Assembly (NCBI GenBank): GCA_942492905.1
Contig: OW818657.1
Span: forward strand, 3,472,001 to 3,536,000
Reading direction: 5' to 3'
Origin: CAIZWU01 sp942492905
GTDB taxonomy: Bacteria; Verrucomicrobiota; Verrucomicrobiia; Verrucomicrobiales; V1-33
Length of the DNA: 64,000 nucleotides
Shown here: piece after piece, positions 61,087-64,000 of the stretch
Position numbering within the stretch: position 1 is the stretch's first letter
Layout: every line of letters starts with the position of its first letter
Notes under the pieces: model-generated
Database searches by the model: none
Told to the model about the DNA's origin: nothing
Seen by the model: the letters and a program-made list of their open reading frames with translations, nothing else
Position numbers and translations under genes: made by a program

Positions 61087-63327
61087 TCAACTCATGGAAG
61101 TGTAGCTGAGGCAACTGATCTCGTCGAAGGTGGTATTCCCGCTGATGACCTGGGAAAGGCCTTCCTGATAGAGGGTGCGGAATCCATCCTTTTCAGCAGC
61201 GCGGCGCAATTCATTCACCGGAGCGCCCGTGGCGATGAGGTTCGACATCTCGCCATTCACCAGAGTCATTTCCATCAACGCGATACGGCCGGTATAACCA
61301 GTGCTGTTGCACTCATCACAGCCGACTTTTTGATACAGGGGGTCGGTCAACGGCTCCGTGATGCATCCCTGGTAGTAGAGGAAATCCTGGATTTCCTGGG
61401 TGATGACGGCGGGTTGCTTGCAGTAGGGGCAAAGCCGGCGCACGAGACGTTGCGCCTGACTCATGGCGAGTGCGTCGGCCAGAAGAAACGGTTCCACGCC
61501 CATGGAGAGCAGCCGCGAGATGGCACGGAGGGAGTCGTTGGCGTGCAGGGTGGTCAAGACAAGGTGACCGGTGAGTGCGGCGTTGATGGCGGAACCCGCG
61601 GTCTCGCCATCCCGGCTCTCCCCAATCAGGATCACGTCAGGGTCGGCCCGGAGCAGGGCCCGCAATCCGTTGGCGAAGGACAGGCCATGGAAAGGATCGG
61701 TCTGGGTCTGGTTGATACCTTCGATCTCATACTCGATCGGGTCCTCAATGGTCTGGATATTGATATTGTCGTCGTTGATCGAATTCAGGAAGGCATACAG
61801 GGTGGTCGTTTTTCCCGACCCGGTAGGGCCGGTCACCAGCGCGAGGCCCTGGTCCCGCCCCATGATCTGTTTGACGATCGACATCTGGCGCTGCGAGAGA
61901 TTCAGCTCCGACAGCTTCTTGATGCCGTCCATCTTGTCGAGGAACCGCATGATGATCTTCTGGAACTCCTTGCGGTGGGGCACGGCGGCCACCCGGACAT
62001 CGACCCGTTTCTGTCCGATCCGCATGGCGAAGCGTCCGTCCTGACAGGCCTGCCGCTCCTGGCCCATATTGGACCAGTTCTTGATCATGGCGATGACCCG
62101 TTGCAGGGCCTCCTCGGAGCAACTGTGGATCACCACCAATTCACCGTCGATGCGGGCACGGAACCGGGCGGTATTGTAGAATTTCTCGATATGAAGGTCC
62201 GAGGCCCGCAGGGTCAGGGCCCGGTAAATGGCCCACATGACCAATTGTTCGGCCGTGTTGTTGGGATTGGCGGGATTGATCCGCGCCATATCCATGGGAT
62301 CGATTTCGACGAGTTGACCGCTGTCCGAAAAGGTGAGTTCGCCGGCTACCACATGGCTGGTGGTCTCACGGCCGCTGGAGCGGCTGCGGTTGCGGGCGAT
62401 GGCCGCACGGATGGCGGCCGTATCGGCCAGGACCGGAATGACCTTGACCGGTTCATTGCCGGAAGACAGCCATTCGTCCTCGAAGGCATAAACCGAAGCG
62501 CTGGCACTGAGCAGGTAGACGTGCTGCTTGCCGCAGAAGAGCGGGAATACGTTATGCTTTTCCAACAACGTGTCGGGGAACATCGACTGTCCCGGTGCTT
62601 CCTCCGGATTGTAGATCTGGGCTCCCGTCGCCAGCCGCATGATACAGACTCCATAATGCCGCGGCAGAAACTTCAGATCATCAATGGTCTGGAAGGCCTT
62701 TTTGCCGTGTTCCTCCAGGAGTCGCTGCATTTTTTCGCGATCATCCTGGGACATCGGGTATTGCTCCACGAACCAGCTGAAGGCCGCATTCAGATCTCCG
62801 GCAAAGGCCGGAGCGGTCAGACCTTCGCAGGCATTGGCTGCGGCGATCGGCTTGAACCCAAGGCGCGAAATGAAATCCTTCAGGATCGATTCATACTGCT
62901 CGGCATCGATCATGATGCGGATGATGAAGTCCGTCGGGACGCCCCAGTAATCAGTGGATTCAGGCCGGCAGTGGCCCATGATCAGGAAGGGCCCGACGGT
63001 CCCGACCGGCAACCAAGGCTCCGCCGTGGTCGCCATGCGTCCGATTTGACGGATCAGGCTTTCAGCCGGGATGCTGCAGGTTGTGCGGGGCAGTTTGACA
63101 GGAAGAAAATCGTGCAGCGCGGCCATCGCCTCCACGTTCACCGGCCCTACTTTGCCAGCAGTAAAACTTCCCATGATGGCATCATCGGGCGCGGGCGCGG
63201 CCGCAGCACCACCATCCCAGAAGGACGGATCAAAGTCCGGAGAAAACCGGTCGTGCGTTGGCATTTCGAGAGTAGGCAAGTGCATGGAAGTGGAAAAAAG
63301 GGGGGCGGTTTGACGCAATCCAATCAT
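61087..63327 (-). CDS. PilB/GspE-type secretion or pilus assembly ATPase
   Basis: A 746-residue hexameric-ATPase family protein. The start at 63327 overlaps the stop of the upstream prepilin in an ATGA, suggesting coupled translation; a later Met is possible. The C-terminal half is canonical: an ASDLHIEKF motif (~380), Walker A TGPTGSGKTTT (~497-506), Asp box and Walker B (RADPDVILIGESRD, ~567), His box (LTTLHANDS), and a tetracysteine zinc site (CPYCKQ and CDECNSTGYTGR, ~633-670). The N-terminal ~330 residues do not look like a standard MshEN/GspE-N domain and may be lineage-specific. It drives pseudopilus or type IV pilus assembly at the inner membrane; T2SS versus T4P is undecided. Confidence 0.85.
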   Translation of the reverse strand: MIGLRQTAPLFSTSMHLPTLEMPTHDRFSPDFDPSFWDGGAAAAPAPDDAIMGSFTAGKVGPVNVEAMAALHDFLPVKLPRTTCSIPAESLIRQIGRMATTAEPWLPVGTVGPFLIMGHCRPESTDYWGVPTDFIIRIMIDAEQYESILKDFISRLGFKPIAAANACEGLTAPAFAGDLNAAFSWFVEQYPMSQDDREKMQRLLEEHGKKAFQTIDDLKFLPRHYGVCIMRLATGAQIYNPEEAPGQSMFPDTLLEKHNVFPLFCGKQHVYLLSASASVYAFEDEWLSSGNEPVKVIPVLADTAAIRAAIARNRSRSSGRETTSHVVAGELTFSDSGQLVEIDPMDMARINPANPNNTAEQLVMWAIYRALTLRASDLHIEKFYNTARFRARIDGELVVIHSCSEEALQRVIAMIKNWSNMGQERQACQDGRFAMRIGQKRVDVRVAAVPHRKEFQKIIMRFLDKMDGIKKLSELNLSQRQMSIVKQIMGRDQGLALVTGPTGSGKTTTLYAFLNSINDDNINIQTIEDPIEYEIEGINQTQTDPFHGLSFANGLRALLRADPDVILIGESRDGETAGSAINAALTGHLVLTTLHANDSLRAISRLLSMGVEPFLLADALAMSQAQRLVRRLCPYCKQPAVITQEIQDFLYYQGCITEPLTDPLYQKVGCDECNSTGYTGRIALMEMTLVNGEMSNLIATGAPVNELRRAAEKDGFRTLYQEGLSQVISGNTTFDEISCLSYTSMS

Positions 63328-63854
63328 ACGCCAGGGGGGAAATATCCCGCGGGGCTACCAGCCGGAGAATACCCGCTGGGAAAAACATAATCCGCTGCTT
63401 TGTAGTCTTTTCCTTCGAAGGTCTTGAGAAAACCCTTCCCAGCGGTGCCGGGCCGGAGCACTTCAAAACTGCGCCCATTCCAGCGCAATCGATGGCTATC
63501 ACTGTCGGAAGAAACCCCCGGATCATACTTGGCAGAAAAATAAGGGGCTCCGGGTTTGAAGGAACCGGCTGGCCAGTTTTTGAACTGCAGGGAGCGCAGC
63601 ACTAAAAATTCATCAGTGGTGGCGTCGGGGTCGGCCGGTGTGGGGATTTCCCAGTTGGCTTGATTGAAATTTCCCACCGCGCGGTTGAGTGATTCTGCAA
63701 AATCATCCGCTTCGACATTTTTTGCCGTCCCGGTGATGCCCGAATAGGCCGGAATCGCAATCCCGGCCAGGACGGCGATAACGCCCACCGTGACCAGAAG
63801 TTCCGTGAGAGTAAATCCACGGGCTTTTGCAGATGAATTACAGGTCTGGTACAT
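63324..63854 (-). CDS. Prepilin / major pseudopilin-like protein
   Basis: A 176-residue class III-type prepilin. The leader MYQTCNSSAKARG is followed at the cleavage site by FTLTELLVTVGVIAVLAGIAIPAYS, with the expected Phe+1 and Glu+5, then an alpha-helical stem and a variable C-terminal domain (WNGRSFEVLRPG). It would be processed by a prepilin peptidase and assembled by the adjacent ATPase, with which it overlaps by 4 nt (ATGA). Whether it is a type II secretion pseudopilin or a type IV pilin cannot be told. The C-terminus is rich in Pro, Gly and Ser (PSGYSPAGSPAGYFPPG). Confidence 0.85.
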   Translation of the reverse strand: MYQTCNSSAKARGFTLTELLVTVGVIAVLAGIAIPAYSGITGTAKNVEADDFAESLNRAVGNFNQANWEIPTPADPDATTDEFLVLRSLQFKNWPAGSFKPGAPYFSAKYDPGVSSDSDSHRLRWNGRSFEVLRPGTAGKGFLKTFEGKDYKAADYVFPSGYSPAGSPAGYFPPGV

Positions 63855-63875
63855 AACCGGAAAAAGAGTGTAGCC

Positions 63876-64000
63876 TCAGTAAGGGATAACGGTCGAGCCT
63901 CGCTTGACCACGACTTTCTGATCCAAGGTCCCAAACTCGAAAGTATAGCCGTTGGGCTGATATCCGGGCAGGGTGGACGTGGCGGCCAAAGTGGACGGGG
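63876..64000 (-). CDS. C-terminal end of an upstream gene (partial, unknown)
   Basis: Only the last 40 codons are in the window, ending TVIPY at the TGA at 63876-63878. The visible end (PGYQPNGYTFEFGTLD) has no recognisable motif. It lies 21 nt upstream of the prepilin in the same direction, so it is probably part of the same pilus or secretion operon, possibly a minor pilin. Function not assigned. Confidence 0.55.
   Translation of the reverse strand, partial: PSTLAATSTLPGYQPNGYTFEFGTLDQKVVVKRGSTVIPY

Overview
The window looks like the chromosome of a free-living, LPS-bearing member of the Verrucomicrobiota (PVC group), probably Verrucomicrobiia. The clues are two very large PVC-type heme-binding dehydrogenase/cytochrome c proteins, ThuA domains, lamin-tail, DUF11 and NxxGxxAF giant secreted proteins, an ECF sigma factor near a TPR-tailed Ser/Thr kinase, and outer-membrane genes (LptA-like, KdsD, Lnt-like, LpxR). 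DNA is GC-rich, few genes have a clear Shine-Dalgarno, and no tRNA, rRNA, CRISPR or insertion sequence was seen.

Region by region. 1-8.4 kb: two forward secreted giants, the first cut by the left edge, closed by a strong intrinsic terminator. 8.4-24.6 kb: a reverse-strand run that reads, in transcription order, IlvD/Edd sugar-acid dehydratase, DHDPS-family lyase, ThuA-PVC-dehydrogenase-cytochrome-ThuA fusion, PL10 pectate lyase, second PVC cytochrome, Gfo/Idh/MocA oxidoreductase, GH42-like glycosidase. An alpha/beta hydrolase and a TIM-barrel isomerase follow divergently (24.7-26.7 kb). Together they suggest breakdown of a uronate- or pentose-rich polysaccharide, periplasmic oxidation of sugars and a non-phosphorylative sugar-acid route. 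26.9-30.2 kb: an LptA-like protein with a long Lys/Pro/Ala-rich arm, and KdsD (LPS transport and Kdo precursor supply).

30.3-45.6 kb: a surface/signalling locus with a NxxGxxAF-repeat giant, a membrane Ser/Thr kinase, a 2602-residue DUF11/LamG giant and a divergent ECF sigma factor. 45.6-50.5 kb: two direct copies of a ~103-bp repeat flank a decayed TolB-like gene (three lesions) and a secreted protein built on an internal duplication. 50.6-61 kb: mostly housekeeping and envelope genes: Lnt-like, CPA2 antiporter, LpxR, GH140-like glycosidase, sugar isomerase, shikimate kinase, epoxyqueuosine reductase, YejK-like nucleoid protein, GNAT acetyltransferase. 61-64 kb: a PilB/GspE-type ATPase and a prepilin, translationally coupled, plus the end of another gene.

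Most interesting: a shared C-terminal module on five otherwise unrelated secreted giants (candidate sorting or anchoring signal); two candidate leaderless promoters whose -10 box ends exactly 6 nt before the start codon; the double-ThuA redox fusion; and the repeat-flanked decayed segment. All assignments come from reading the sequence and remembered family features; no searches were run.
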